Below, in pieces: positions 24,523 through 38,878 of a DNA stretch of 64,000 nucleotides (position 1 is its first letter; the number at the start of each line of letters is the position of its first letter). The position numbers were made by a program, and so were the translations under genes. Origin of the DNA: Sphaerisporangium rubeum (GTDB taxonomy: Bacteria > Actinomycetota > Actinomycetes > Streptosporangiales > Streptosporangiaceae); the NCBI RefSeq assembly GCF_014207705.1, contig NZ_JACHIU010000001.1:1-64000 (forward strand). Direction: 5' to 3'. The notes below the pieces were generated by a model, which saw only the letters and a program-made list of their open reading frames with translations, was not told the DNA's origin and did not search any database.

Positions 24523-25545
24523 ATGCAACGGCGAGTCATCTCCATCGTTCTCGCGGCCCTCGCCGCACTGGCCGGGCTCGGGGCGACCACGCCGGCGTTG
24601 TCGGCGACGGCTCCGGCGAGGATCGCGCCGCTCGCCGACACCACCCCGCCGACGGTTCCCACCGGGCTGAGCAGCACGGTCCGATGCAATCCCCTGTCGG
24701 TGACGCTGAACTGGACCGCCTCCACCGACAACGTGGGGGTCACCGGCTACGACGTGTACGGCGCGCCCTACAGCGGCGGCACGTTCGTCCCGGTCGGGAC
24801 GACCTCGGCGACCTCGTACACCCAGCCGATCATGGGGCTGTACCTTTACGAGGTGCGGGCACGCGACGCGGCCGGCAACACCTCCGCCTTCACCGAGCCG
24901 GTTCGGGTCGTGCCGCCCCCCTGCCCGACGATGACGCCGGAGCCGCAGCCGCCCACGACGCCAGGCACGCCGACCGCGACCGTCACCTGCGGCTCGGTGA
25001 CGCTGACCTGGACCGCCTCGACGGACAACGTGGGCGTCATCGGATACGAGATCTGGCGTGCACCCGGCGCCACCGGCGGCACGTTCGCCCTGGTCGGCAC
25101 CACGACGACCACGTCGTTCACCCAGTCCGGTGTTGGGGTCTACCGCTTCCAGGTGCGGGCGCGTGACGCGACGGGCAACTACTCCGCCTTCACCTCACCG
25201 GTCACCGTCTACGTCCCGGCATGCCCGACCAGGGGCTGTACGGCCGTGTACAGCCCGGCCGGCGACTGGCCCGGCGCGTTCCAGGGGAAGGTGGTCGTGA
25301 CCAACACCGGCACCACCGCGACCACCGGCTGGACGGTCACCCTCACCTTCCCCGGCGGTCAGCAGATCACCCGGGTCTGGAACGCCAGCCTCAACGACTT
25401 CGCCAACCCGTACACGATCACGAACGCGAGCTACAACGGAGCGCTGGCCCCCAACGCCTCCACCACCTTCGGCCTCCAGGGCACCACCACCAGCGGCGCC
25501 GACAACACCCCCATCACCACCTGCCTCCGCACCCCGTCCAGCTAG
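24523..25545 (+). CDS. Secreted FN3-FN3-CBM2 protein without catalytic domain
   Basis: This 340-residue protein starts at ATG 24523 with AGGGAG 5 nt upstream. A Sec signal peptide (MQRRVISIVLAALAALAGLG, cleaved near ALSATA) is followed by two fibronectin type III domains (about 41-130 and 150-232, each with WTASTDNVGV) joined by a Pro/Thr linker, and a C-terminal family 2 carbohydrate-binding module (about 238-340) with paired cysteines and Trp residues in AVYSPAGDWPGAF and TTGWTVTL. It should bind cellulose or chitin outside the cell. Similar modules usually sit on glycoside hydrolases, so a domain-only protein is unusual. It is the only intact gene between the two tRNA-Ile repeats. Confidence 0.85.
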   Translation: MQRRVISIVLAALAALAGLGATTPALSATAPARIAPLADTTPPTVPTGLSSTVRCNPLSVTLNWTASTDNVGVTGYDVYGAPYSGGTFVPVGTTSATSYTQPIMGLYLYEVRARDAAGNTSAFTEPVRVVPPPCPTMTPEPQPPTTPGTPTATVTCGSVTLTWTASTDNVGVIGYEIWRAPGATGGTFALVGTTTTTSFTQSGVGVYRFQVRARDATGNYSAFTSPVTVYVPACPTRGCTAVYSPAGDWPGAFQGKVVVTNTGTTATTGWTVTLTFPGGQQITRVWNASLNDFANPYTITNASYNGALAPNASTTFGLQGTTTSGADNTPITTCLRTPSS

Positions 25546-25718
25546 TGCGCTGTCCGGCGAAGGTTCACCGGCTCCGGCGTCGTAACAGGCGCCGGCGTCG
25601 CCGTACCACGACCCGCCGCCCCGGCGCCGGCCATCTCCTGCACATGGCCGGGGGTGGAGAGCCGGGCCCGCTGAACCCATGTGTCACCGCCTGGTGCACC
25701 GGCCGCGACCGACCCACG

Positions 25719-25835
25719 TTCAGGCATGCGCGGATCTCGGTCACGATGGAGATCTACACGCACGGGGACCAGGACAGTCACAGGGAAGCGATCAGCAGGA
25801 TCTCAGGAGAGCTGTTCGGAGGCGGAAACGAGTGA
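25719..25835 (+). pseudogene. Tyrosine recombinase C-terminal relic beside tRNA-Ile
   Basis: The last 38 residues of an integrase remain: FRHARISVTMEIYTHGDQDS, containing the nucleophile Tyr, then a tail ending ELFGGGNE and a stop at 25833-25835. The preceding 170 bp (25546-25718) hold no recognisable gene. The relic lies 64 bp from the tRNA-Ile 3' end, the usual place for the integrase of an element inserted there. Confidence 0.8.
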
Positions 25836-25859
25836 CGTTGCCGTCCCCGTTGCCGTCAA

Positions 25860-25889
25860 AGGCCCTGTTCCGTGATCGGAATAGGGCCT
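25860..25889 (-). terminator. Hairpin downstream of tRNA-Ile
   Basis: A 12-bp stem with one G-U pair (25860-25871 with 25878-25889, 6-nt loop) begins 10 nt past the tRNA 3' end on the minus strand and is followed by TTT. Confidence 0.7.
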
Positions 25890-25898
25890 CTAGCTGGG

Positions 25899-25972
25899 TG
25901 GGGCTACCAGGACTTGAACCTGGGACCTCTTCCTTATCAGGGAAGCGCTCTAACCGTCTGAGCTATAGCCCC
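25899..25972 (-). tRNA. tRNA-Ile (anticodon GAT)
   Basis: A 74-nt cloverleaf runs from GGGGCTA at 25972 to discriminator A at 25899; CCA is not encoded. The anticodon loop CTGATAA gives GAT. Acceptor GGGGCTA pairs with TAGCCCC. It follows the gyrA-DUF3566 genes in the standard actinobacterial position. Its 3' 37 nt are repeated at 24136-24172, so it has been an integration target. Confidence 0.95.
25904..25940 (-). repeat. tRNA-Ile 3' part, proximal att copy
   Basis: This is the tRNA-internal copy of the 37-nt repeat found at 24136-24172 (32 identical, then one mismatch and four more matches). The spacing between the copies is 1768 bp. Confidence 0.88.
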
Positions 25973-26066
25973 TTGCGGTGGTGCAGAGAACACTATCGCT
26001 TCCTCGGGGAGGAGGCGAATCGGTTTCCGACACCGGAAAGCTTACCTTGTGGTGGAGGTTGGGGGG

Positions 26067-26100
26067 ACCGTTGAGGGCGCCTGACCGAGCCCTCAACGGT
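26067..26100 (-). terminator. Terminator of the gyrase-DUF3566 transcript
   Basis: A perfect 12-bp stem (26067-26078 with 26089-26100) with a 10-nt loop lies 51 bp after the DUF3566 stop. A second G/C hairpin at about 26105-26140 may reinforce it. Confidence 0.7.
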
Positions 26101-26150
26101 TGATCTTCCCCTGGGGCTCCCCGGTCCCTTCAGGGGTGGGGAGGGGTGGG

Positions 26151-27598
26151 TCATTCGGCTTCGCTGAAGGTCACCTCCACGCCGCCTACCAGGTCGGAGG
26201 CGACGTTGTAGATGACGGTGCCGAGGGTGGAGAGTGCGGTGATCAGGACTACGTTGACGGCGCCTAGGAGGGCTGTGTAGCCGAGGATTCTTACGGGTTC
26301 GAACCAGCTCTTGATGTCGAGGCCCGCGCTGGTGTTGCCGTCTGGGACGGTCAGCTGGGTCACGGTGCTGACTATGGAGTCGAAGACGCCCAGGGCGGAC
26401 AGGACGCCGTACAGGACGGCTACGGCTACGAACAGGACGACGAAGCAGACCAGGGAGACGACGAAGCTGAACTTCATCGCGGACCAGGGTTCTATGCGGC
26501 GCAGCACCAGGTGGGCTTTGCGGGGGGCCTTGGCGGAGGGGCGGTCGCGCTGGTCGGTGCGGGTGGCGGGTTCTGTGGATGAGGCCAAGGCGGACATCGA
26601 ACCTAGTCCGGAGGGTTTGGATGGTTTGGTGGGCTTGGTTGCGGGACGCGTGGCGGCGTCGGGGCGGCTTTCTGTGGGGCGAGCGGTGGGGCCGGCGCCT
26701 ATGCGGGTGCCGGGGCGGGGTGGGGCGCCGGCGGAGGTGTCGGCGGCGGGGGCACGGGACGTGGCGGCCGGGTCGGGACGCGGGCCTTCACTGAAGCGTG
26801 CGGGGTCGCCGGGGCGGGGTGGGGCTCCTGGGGTGCCTGGGCCGGACGCCGGTCCCGGAGCGCCAGGGCCGGCGGCTCGGGAGGCCGAGTCCCTGGAGCC
26901 GGGAGGGCCGCCGGGGGGGTTGGAGGCCGAGGCGGCGGAGCCGGGGCCTCGGGGTGCCGTGCCTGGGGTGCCGGGGCCGGAGGCGGGGCCTCTGGATGTC
27001 GGGCCGCTGGGGGTGGAGGCGCCGGGGCCGGATGCCGAGCCGCGCGATCCCGGGCCGCCAGAGCCTGGGGTGCCGGTGTTGCCGGAGGCGGAAGGGCCGG
27101 ATGCCGAGCCGCGCGGGCCGGAACCGGGGCCGCCGGTGTTGCCGACACCGACACCGACACCAGGGCTACCGAGGTTGCCGGGGCCGGCTTTGGCGGTGGG
27201 TGAGCCTGGAGCGCCGGGGGGTGGCGGGTCGCCTGCGCCGTTGGGGGTTGAGGCGCGGGGGTCGGTGGGCTTCTTCAGTGCGCGGGTGGGGCCGGCGGGG
27301 GTCCATGGGTCGTCCGACGGGACGGCGGACGAGCGGATGCGCAGGGTCGGGTCGGCGGGTTCGTCGCCGGCGCTCTTTGGCGAGGTGGCGGCATCGTCGT
27401 TGGACACGACGACCAGCCTGTCATCAGTCGGGTCCGCAGGTGAACGTCCCACGGGGGTGCCGTCCGATTTGTTTACGCTCTCCGTGACCTGGTCACGGGT
27501 CGGCGAGTTCGCCGAGGTGCGGGAGCCCTTGGCGGGGGGACGCTTGCGGCTGGTCGAGCCGGGGGGCTTGCCGGTGCCGCCGGAGTTGGACTGTGGGC

Positions 27599-27602
<4 letters not shown>
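26151..27602 (-). CDS. DUF3566 membrane protein with long Gly/Pro/Ala-rich tail
   Basis: This 483-residue protein has two parts. Residues 1 to ~355 are disordered and low-complexity, with irregular repeats such as [12 protein letters not shown]. The C-terminal ~125 residues are the DUF3566 domain: [17 protein letters not shown], one strong membrane helix, an extracytoplasmic loop and a second helix ([20 protein letters not shown]). The family sits immediately after gyrA in actinobacteria and is unassigned. Its ATG overlaps the gyrA stop (ATGA), so the two are co-translated. The repeat-rich tail is much longer than in most homologues I know. Confidence 0.88.
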
Positions 27603-30136
<2,534 letters not shown>

Positions 30137-30185
30137 GGGTGATGCGTCCTTTTCGAAGAAGAGTCAGTCTGTCAGGCCTGCGCTG

Positions 30186-32285
<2,100 letters not shown>

Positions 32286-32470
32286 TCATTCTACCGGTCA
32301 TCCGCGGTTCAGGTGGCATTGACGGCCGCTGTGGTGGCCTGTCGGCCACTGACCCCCCCTTGCAGCACCCCCCCACCGGAGAGGGGGTCGGCCCCGCCAC
32401 CGCGAATCTGATCCGTTCCGGCGGGGTCGGCGGCCTCTCATCGGCCGGAGTCGCGCCACTTGACGTGACG

Positions 32471-32995
32471 TCAGCCGTAGGTGTCACGAGGGCCGCGGCT
32501 CCCGGTGACCCGCAGCCCACCTCCGGGTTTCGGGCCGTTCTGCGGGCCCCGCACCTTCACACGCACCACGGTGCCGTCGCCGAGCTCTTCGTTCAGGCGC
32601 CTGACCAGGCTGGACGCGAGCAGCCTCAGCTGGGTGGCCCAGGCCGTGGAGTCGGCGACGACCAGCACCTCACCGTCGGCGAAGGTCTCGGGCTTGGTGT
32701 GCGCCGCGAGGTCGGGCCCGACGATCTCGGCCCAGCGGCCGAAGACTCCCCCGACGGCGACGGACTGCTCCCAGCCGCGGTCGGACAGAAGGTCACGGAT
32801 GGCTCCGCCGAGGAGCTGGGGATCGGCGGCGTCCCTGCGGGGGGACGAACGGCGCCGGGGCTCGCGCCGGGGAAGCTGCCCCCGCTTGGCGGCGTCGGCC
32901 TTGGCCTGCGCGAGCTTCTCGCGAGCGAGGGCCGCCCCCTTGGCTGCGGTGGTCCCGGAAGTGGCCGGCGTCTCGGGCCGCGGCTCAGCGGACAC
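32471..32995 (-). CDS. dciA: DciA-like protein (DUF721)
   Basis: This 174-residue protein has a basic, Ala/Arg-rich N-terminal half and the DUF721 domain after residue 60 ([38 protein letters not shown]). DciA helps load the replicative helicase DnaB in bacteria lacking DnaC, which suits its place between recF and gyrB. The GTG at 32993-32995 overlaps the recF stop by 11 nt, so translation is coupled. Confidence 0.85.
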   Translation of the reverse strand: MSAEPRPETPATSGTTAAKGAALAREKLAQAKADAAKRGQLPRREPRRRSSPRRDAADPQLLGGAIRDLLSDRGWEQSVAVGGVFGRWAEIVGPDLAAHTKPETFADGEVLVVADSTAWATQLRLLASSLVRRLNEELGDGTVVRVKVRGPQNGPKPGGGLRVTGSRGPRDTYG

Positions 32996-34226
32996 GGTTC
33001 ACACTTCCTTCCGCGACGTCGAACCAGGAGCCCGCGAGCTGCTCGGGTACGTCCTCGGCCACCGCGGCGGTGATCAGCACCTGCTCGGCGGAGGCCACCA
33101 TCTCGGCGAGACTGCGGCGCCTGCGCGCGTCCAGCTCGGCGAACACGTCGTCGAGGATCAGCACAGGGTCACCCCCCTCGGCCTTGAGCAGGTCGTACGC
33201 GGCGAGGCGCAGCGCCAGCGCGAACGACCAGGACTCGCCGTGGCTCGCGTACCCGCGCGCGGGGAGGGGGCCGAGCCGCAGCAGCAGATCGTCCCTGTGC
33301 GGGCCGACCAGGGTGACACCACGCTCGAGCTCGGCCTGGCGGACCTCGAGCAGCGCGGCACGCAGTGCGTCCTCCAGCGCGGCGCGGTCGGCCACAGGAC
33401 CGCGCGGGCCTGTGGACGACGAGGACTGATCCGTGGCGTGCTCCGGCCCTTCGTCCTCCGCCTGCGCGGTGAAGGTGGTCGCGCGGTACTCCATGTCCGC
33501 CGGAGCGGACGACGGGGCCAGTGTGGCGTAGGCGCGCGCGACGAAGGGACGTAGCGCCTCGACGAGGTCGAGGCGCGCGGCGAGGAGCTCGGCGCCGAAG
33601 CGGGCGAGCTGAGCGTCCCAGACCTCCAGAGTGCTCAGGGGGTCGCCGGCGCCGGCGGCGGCGAACGCGGCATCGGCCTCGTCGCGGCGGGCCCCCCTGC
33701 GGCGTCCTGGACGGCTCTGCGCGGCGGTGCGCAGCAGTGCGCCGCGCTGTTTGAGCACCCGCTCGTAGTCGGCGCGCACACCGGCGAAACGCGGGGCTCT
33801 GGCGACCAGCAGATCGTCGAGGAACCGACGGCGCTCGGCCGGGTCACCCTTGACCAGCGCGAGGTCCTCAGGGGCGAACAGCACGGTGCGCAGCAGCCCG
33901 AGCACGTCGCGCGGCCGCGGCACCGGCGCGCGGTTGAGGCGTGCGCGGTTGGCGCGGCCCGGGTTGATCTCCAGCTCCACCAGTGCACGGCGGTCGTCGC
34001 GGACGACGACCGAACGGATCACCGCGCGGCCCGCACCCTGCCGTACCAGCGGCGCGTCCGTCGCGACCCGGAAGCTGCCGAGCGTCGCGACGTAACCGAG
34101 GGCCTCGACGAGGTTGGTCTTGCCCTGGCCGTTCGGCCCCACGAGCGCCGTCACCCCCGGCTCCAGGGCCAGCTCCACGGTGGAGTAGGACCGGAAGTCG
34201 GTCAGCGACAGATGGGCGACACGCAC
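32985..34226 (-). CDS. recF: DNA replication/repair protein RecF
   Basis: This 413-residue SMC-like ATPase loads RecA at gaps with RecO/RecR. The Walker A motif is GPNGQGKTN at 30-38, the signature region is [13 protein letters not shown], and Walker B is [13 protein letters not shown], followed by a D-loop His-less ITAA segment. The middle region carries a Gly/Arg/Ser-rich insertion (about 165-190 and 255-280). GTG start at 34224-34226. It lies in the conserved dnaN-gnd-recF-dciA-gyrB order. Confidence 0.95.
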   Translation of the reverse strand: MRVAHLSLTDFRSYSTVELALEPGVTALVGPNGQGKTNLVEALGYVATLGSFRVATDAPLVRQGAGRAVIRSVVVRDDRRALVELEINPGRANRARLNRAPVPRPRDVLGLLRTVLFAPEDLALVKGDPAERRRFLDDLLVARAPRFAGVRADYERVLKQRGALLRTAAQSRPGRRRGARRDEADAAFAAAGAGDPLSTLEVWDAQLARFGAELLAARLDLVEALRPFVARAYATLAPSSAPADMEYRATTFTAQAEDEGPEHATDQSSSSTGPRGPVADRAALEDALRAALLEVRQAELERGVTLVGPHRDDLLLRLGPLPARGYASHGESWSFALALRLAAYDLLKAEGGDPVLILDDVFAELDARRRRSLAEMVASAEQVLITAAVAEDVPEQLAGSWFDVAEGSVNRVR

Positions 34227-34274
34227 CCAAGAAGGTTAGTGGGACGCTCCGACAACGGCAGCCCCCGCCGGCGT

Positions 34275-35210
34275 TCAGGCGTGCGGCGGGTTCACGTCGG
34301 CGCCGGGTGCGTCGGCGCCCTTGGCCCGCATGCCCTCGGCCGAGGAGACCGCGTGGCCGCCGAACTGGTTGCGCAGGGCCGCGACCATCTTCATGGCGGG
34401 GGAGTCCTCCTGGCGGGAGGAGAAGCGTGCGTACAGGGCCGCGGTGATCGCCGGCAGGGGGACGGCGTGGTCGACGGCGGCCTGGACGGTCCAGCGGCCC
34501 TCGCCGGAGTCCTCGGCGTAGCCCTTCAGCTCGGCCAGGTCGGGGTCCTCGTCGAGCGCGCGAACCAGGAGGTCGAGCAGCCACGAACGGATCACGGTGC
34601 CGGTGCGCCAGCTGCGGAACGCGCCGGGGACGTCGGTGACCACGTCGGTGGCCTCCAGCAGCTCCCAGCCCTCGGCGAACGCCTGCATGATGCCGTACTC
34701 GATGCCGTTGTGGACCATCTTGGCGAAGTGGCCCGCGCCGACCGTGCCGGCGTGCACGTAGCCGTCCTCACCCTCGGGCTTGAGTGCCTGGAAGATCGGC
34801 TGGAGCTTTTCCACATGCTGTGGATCGCCGCCGGCCATCAGCGCGTAGCCGTTCTCCAGCCCCCACACCCCGCCGCTCACGCCGACGTCGACGAAGCCGA
34901 CACCGTGCTCGGCGAGCGCGTCGGCATGCTTTCTGTCGTCGAGATAGTTGGAGTTGCCGCCGTCGACCACCACGTCACCGGGGGACAGCAACTCGCCGAG
35001 CCGCATGACGGTGCTCCTGGTGGGCTCGCCGGCGGGAACCATGACCCACACGACGCGGGGAGCGACGAGCCGCGCGGCCAGCTCCTCGAGACTCGCGACG
35101 TCGCCGACCTTCGGGTCACGGTCGTACCCGACCACCTCGTGCCCGGCGCGGCGCAGCCTCTCGGCCATGTTGCCGCCCATCTTGCCGAGCCCGACCATGC
35201 CGATCTGCAT
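34275..35210 (-). CDS. gnd: 6-phosphogluconate dehydrogenase, decarboxylating (short NAD-type)
   Basis: This 311-residue enzyme starts at ATG 35208-35210 with GAGGGG 8 nt upstream. The Rossmann motif GLGKMGGNMA (residues 7-16), the substrate segment DVGVSGGVWGLENGY and the catalytic Lys in GAGHFAKMVHNGIEYG are all present. It oxidises and decarboxylates 6-phosphogluconate to ribulose 5-phosphate. The short form without the C-terminal dimer tail of E. coli Gnd is the GntZ/YqeC type. It sits between dnaN and recF, as in many actinomycetes. Confidence 0.93.
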   Translation of the reverse strand: MQIGMVGLGKMGGNMAERLRRAGHEVVGYDRDPKVGDVASLEELAARLVAPRVVWVMVPAGEPTRSTVMRLGELLSPGDVVVDGGNSNYLDDRKHADALAEHGVGFVDVGVSGGVWGLENGYALMAGGDPQHVEKLQPIFQALKPEGEDGYVHAGTVGAGHFAKMVHNGIEYGIMQAFAEGWELLEATDVVTDVPGAFRSWRTGTVIRSWLLDLLVRALDEDPDLAELKGYAEDSGEGRWTVQAAVDHAVPLPAITAALYARFSSRQEDSPAMKMVAALRNQFGGHAVSSAEGMRAKGADAPGADVNPPHA

Positions 35211-35301
35211 CTGCGCCACCCCTCGTCGAGGTCGTCCGTGGTTCACCGGCGTACGGCTCGCGTACCCCGACCGGCCGGGAGCATGCCCCGTCGACCGGAT
35301 C

Positions 35302-36435
35302 CTAACTGGACAACCTGATCGGCATGATGAGGTACCGGTAGTCGGGGGTTCCGCCGTCGTCCACAGGCTTTCCACCGGTGAGGATGGCCGGTTTGGTGGA
35401 CGTCGTGAACTGCAGGCGTGCCATGTCGGAGTCGATCGCGCCGAGGCCCTCCAGCAGGAACTGGTGGTTGAACGCGATGTTGATCTCGTCGCCCTGGAAC
35501 TCGACGGGAAGGACCTCGACCGCCTGGGCCTCGTCGCCGCTGCCGGCCTCCAGCACGACCTCGCCGCCGCGGAACGCCAGGCGCACCGGGGTGTTGCGCT
35601 CGGCGACCAGCGCGACGCGCTTGACGGCCTCCACGAAGGACGACGTCGGGATGTCGGCGTGCGCGGAGAACTCGGTGGGCAGGAGTGAGCGGTACTTGGG
35701 GAACTCGGGGTCGAGCAGGCGCGTGGTGGTGCGGCGGCCGGAGCTGGAGAAGCCGATCATGCCTTCCCCGGTGCCGCCGGTGGAGCTGAGGGCGATCTCG
35801 ACCTCGGCGCCGGTGGTGAGCGACTTGGCGGTGTCGGCCAGTGTGCGTCCGGGGATCATGGCGACGGCCGAGAAGTCAGGCTGGCCCGGCTGCCATTTCA
35901 GCTCGCGTACGGCGAGGCGGTAGCGGTCGGTGGCGGCCAGGGTGACGGTGTCTCCCTCGATCTCCATCCGGACGCCGGTGAGCATGGGGAGCGTGTCATC
36001 CTTGCCGGCGGCGACGGCGACCTGTGCGACGGCGGAGGAGAACACGTCGCTGCCGACACGGCCGGCGGCGGGAGGCATCGCGGGCAGGGACGGGTAGTCC
36101 TCGGCAGGCATCGTCAACAGGGTGAACCTGGCGCTTCCACAGGTGACGACGGCCTTGGCGCCTTCCACCACGAAGTCCACAGGCTGTGCGGGAAGCGCAC
36201 GGGTGATCTCGGCGAGCAGTCGGCCCGAGACCAGGACGAGGCCGGGGTCACCGGTCTGCAGCTCCAGGGTCACCTCGGCGGACACCTCGTAGTCGAAACC
36301 CGAGAGCTTGAGCTGCTGCTGCTCGGTGACCTCCAGCCGCATGCCCGCGAGCACCGGCACCGAGGGCCGTGCCGGCAGGCTCCGTGCGGTCCACGCGACC
36401 GCCTCCGCGAGTACGTCTCGCTCGACCCGGAACAT
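35302..36435 (-). CDS. dnaN: DNA polymerase III beta sliding clamp
   Basis: This 377-residue clamp has the three-domain beta fold. It begins MFRVERDVLAEAVAWTARSL and ends with the conserved C-terminal YRYLIMPIRL, where clamp-binding peptides dock. It tethers polymerase III to DNA. AGGAGG lies 12 nt before ATG 36435 and 9 nt before an adjacent GTG at 36438, either of which may be used. The preceding 600 bp are the origin region. Confidence 0.96.
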   Translation of the reverse strand: MFRVERDVLAEAVAWTARSLPARPSVPVLAGMRLEVTEQQQLKLSGFDYEVSAEVTLELQTGDPGLVLVSGRLLAEITRALPAQPVDFVVEGAKAVVTCGSARFTLLTMPAEDYPSLPAMPPAAGRVGSDVFSSAVAQVAVAAGKDDTLPMLTGVRMEIEGDTVTLAATDRYRLAVRELKWQPGQPDFSAVAMIPGRTLADTAKSLTTGAEVEIALSSTGGTGEGMIGFSSSGRRTTTRLLDPEFPKYRSLLPTEFSAHADIPTSSFVEAVKRVALVAERNTPVRLAFRGGEVVLEAGSGDEAQAVEVLPVEFQGDEINIAFNHQFLLEGLGAIDSDMARLQFTTSTKPAILTGGKPVDDGGTPDYRYLIMPIRLSS

Positions 36436-36559
36436 CACGGGTATCCGCCTCCTGCTGTGTCGGCTGTCGTTGTTGATCGCTTGTGCCGGCTCCGCCCGCC
36501 TGGTGTGCGCTCGGTGCCGTGCACCCAAGTGTTCACTGTCCCGCGCGAGCGATGCGCCG

Positions 36560-37039
36560 GAACCCTTCTATGGGTCTTGAGTTCTTTGTAGGAGATACAG
36601 GTGGTCATAGTCATAGGGGCTGTGGATATGTGGAAGCTTAACGTCTTCGCAGGTCAGGGCCCGAACGTTGTCCACCGGGCCTGTGCATGGACGGTGGATA
36701 TCCGAGGCCCGTCTGTGGACGGCCACGGGCTGTCCACAGTGCGTCCACAGATCGGGGGTCCGTCGTCCACTGGTTATCCACTGTTATCCCTGAGGTTTCC
36801 ACCGGTTATCCACGGGGTATAAGGGGCATTTCACCTGGGGTTCCAACGCGTTCACAGGGCGTCCACAGGTTGTCCACGAGTTGTCCCCAAGTTCTCCCCA
36901 GGATGTCCCCAGATTTGTCCACAGGTTCTGGGATGGATTTTGTCGGCCGTGCGCTTGGTTGATCACGGGTTTCGCGAGTGTTCCGTACTTTCGCCCGTGC
37001 GGTCAGCGATCCACAGAGTTATCCACAGGCTGTGGATCA
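36560..37039. other. oriC: Probable oriC: DnaA-box cluster between dnaN and dnaA
   Basis: This gene-free stretch between dnaN and dnaA holds about fifteen DnaA-box-like 9-mers. Two are perfect: TTGTCCACA at 36915-36923 and TTATCCACA at 37019-37027. Near matches (8 of 9) include 36668-36676, 36730-36738, 36774-36782, 36806-36814, 36870-36878 and 36881-36889; 37031-37039 is a reverse copy. The segment 36560-36650 is richer in A+T than its surroundings and could be the unwinding region. Confidence 0.88.
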
Positions 37040-38878
37040 TCAGGCGATGCGAGAGTTCTGCTTGATGCGGTTTGTCAGTTCTGTGACCTGGTTGTACATC
37101 GAGCGCCGCTCCGCCATCAGGGAACGTATCTTGCGTTCCGCGTGCATAACGGTCGTGTGGTCGCGACCGCCGAACTGCTGGCCGATCTTCGGCAGCGACA
37201 GGTCGGTGAGCTCGCGCGCGAGGTACATCGCGATCTGCCTGGCCGTCACCAGCACGCGCGAGCGCGAGCCGCCGCACAGGTCGTCGATGGACAGCCCGAA
37301 GTACGCCGCGGTCTGCGCCATGATCGTCGCGATGGTGATCTCGGTGCTGGAGTCCTCGGTGATGAGGTCCTTGAGTACGACCTCTGTGAGCTGCAGGTCC
37401 ACCGACTGACGGTTGAGGCTGGCGAAGGCGGTGACCCGGATCAGCGCGCCTTCCAGCTCGCGGATGTTCGTGGAGATCTTGCTGGCGATGTACTCCAGCA
37501 CGTCTCCCGGCGCGGCCAGCCCTTCTTGTATGGCCTTCTTGCGCAGGATCGCGATACGCGTCTCCAGCTCAGGAGGCTGCACGTCGGTGATCAGGCCCCA
37601 CTCGAAGCGGTTGCGCAGCCGGTCCTCCAGCGTCACGAGCTGTTTCGGGGCCCGGTCGCTGGAGATGACGATCTGCTTGTTGGCGTTGTGCAGAGTATTG
37701 AAGGTGTGGAAGAACTCCTCCTGCGTCTGCTCCTTGCCTTCCAGGAACTGGATGTCGTCCACGAGCAGGATGTCGACGGCCCGGTAGCGCGCGCGGAAAC
37801 CGTCGGCCTTGTGGTCGCGGATCGAGTTGATGAAGTCGTTGGTGAACTCCTCCGAGCTGACGTACCGCACCCGCGCGCCGTCGTACAACCGCTGCGCGTA
37901 GTGGCCGATGGCATGGAGAAGGTGCGTCTTGCCGAGACCGGAGTCGCCATAGATGAACAGCGGGTTGTACGCCTTGGCCGGTGCCTCCGCCACCGCGACG
38001 GCCGCGGCGTGCGCGAAGCGGTTGGAGGCGCCGATGACAAAGGTCTCGAAGGTGTATTTGGGGTTGAGCCGGGCCGGTTCGCTCGGTTTCGCTGCGGCCC
38101 GGTCACGGTTCTGGCCGTCCCAGCGGTTCTGCACAGGACGGTCGAACTCGTCGGAGTCCTGACGCGGATGCGGCGGCCGGCCCTCGGGACGGCCGGTGAA
38201 CGAGGCGTCCGCCGGATATCCACCGTTCTGTGCGGGGGGGAACCCCTGGGAAGGCTCGCCGGGTGCGGCCGGTGGCGGAGCCTGGGGTGAGTCGCCGCCG
38301 GTTCTGCCAGGGAAATCGTCCTGGTGCGCGAAGTTCTCCGGCCGTTGGTACTCATCAGGCAGGTACGGCTGAGCGGGCTCGTCCGTGGAGCCGTAGGAGC
38401 CCTCGGAGTTTCCCCCGTAGGGATAGGTGAACGGCTGAGGCTGTGGGCGACCCTGTGGATAATCGGTGGACGACGAGGGGCTCTGGTACGGCGCACGGCC
38501 GCCAGATGCCTGTCCACCAGGGGATCCGTACCCGGTAGTGGGTTGTCCACCTTGTGGATAGCCGCCGGACGGCGCCTGTGGATAAGTGTCCTGCCGGGGG
38601 GCCGGGACCTCACCTGCGCCTGCCATCGGGTCGACCATGACCGCCACGCGCATCGGCCGGCCGAACTCCTGCGAGAGCGCCTGAGCGATCAGCGGTCTGA
38701 GCTTGGTCTCGAGGACGTCCTTGGCGAAGTCATTGGGTGCGGCCAAGATGATCGTGTCGTTGACCAGGCCGAACGGACGGGTCATGGTGAGCCACGCACG
38801 CTGTTGCGGAGGGACGCTGCCGTCCGCGAAGGTCCCAAGCGCCCGAGCCCAGACCGGGCCGAGGTCGACACCATCCAT
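37040..38878 (-). CDS. dnaA: Chromosomal replication initiator DnaA
   Basis: This 612-residue initiator has the four usual domains. Domain I is residues ~1-95; domain II is a very long disordered linker of about 175 residues rich in Gly, Pro, Gln and Tyr; domain III is the AAA+ ATPase with [27 protein letters not shown] and sensor SSDRAPK; domain IV binds DnaA boxes ([30 protein letters not shown]). ATG 38876-38878 follows GGAAGG by about 9 nt; an ATG seven codons upstream would place that site inside the gene. DnaA boxes lie on both sides. Confidence 0.97.
   Translation of the reverse strand: MDGVDLGPVWARALGTFADGSVPPQQRAWLTMTRPFGLVNDTIILAAPNDFAKDVLETKLRPLIAQALSQEFGRPMRVAVMVDPMAGAGEVPAPRQDTYPQAPSGGYPQGGQPTTGYGSPGGQASGGRAPYQSPSSSTDYPQGRPQPQPFTYPYGGNSEGSYGSTDEPAQPYLPDEYQRPENFAHQDDFPGRTGGDSPQAPPPAAPGEPSQGFPPAQNGGYPADASFTGRPEGRPPHPRQDSDEFDRPVQNRWDGQNRDRAAAKPSEPARLNPKYTFETFVIGASNRFAHAAAVAVAEAPAKAYNPLFIYGDSGLGKTHLLHAIGHYAQRLYDGARVRYVSSEEFTNDFINSIRDHKADGFRARYRAVDILLVDDIQFLEGKEQTQEEFFHTFNTLHNANKQIVISSDRAPKQLVTLEDRLRNRFEWGLITDVQPPELETRIAILRKKAIQEGLAAPGDVLEYIASKISTNIRELEGALIRVTAFASLNRQSVDLQLTEVVLKDLITEDSSTEITIATIMAQTAAYFGLSIDDLCGGSRSRVLVTARQIAMYLARELTDLSLPKIGQQFGGRDHTTVMHAERKIRSLMAERRSMYNQVTELTNRIKQNSRIA

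Noticed and set aside
26034..26060. Similarity between DNA upstream of tRNA-Ile (AAGCTTACC..TGTGGTGG) and upstream of tRNA-Ala (808-831)
   Set aside because: About 20 bp with a gap; one copy is coding (end of the HAD gene), so chance or weak promoter resemblance is as likely as a duplication.
26600..27300. G/C-rich repeats considered as a noncoding repeat array
   Set aside because: They are in frame in the DUF3566 gene and encode a Gly/Pro/Ala-rich disordered tail.
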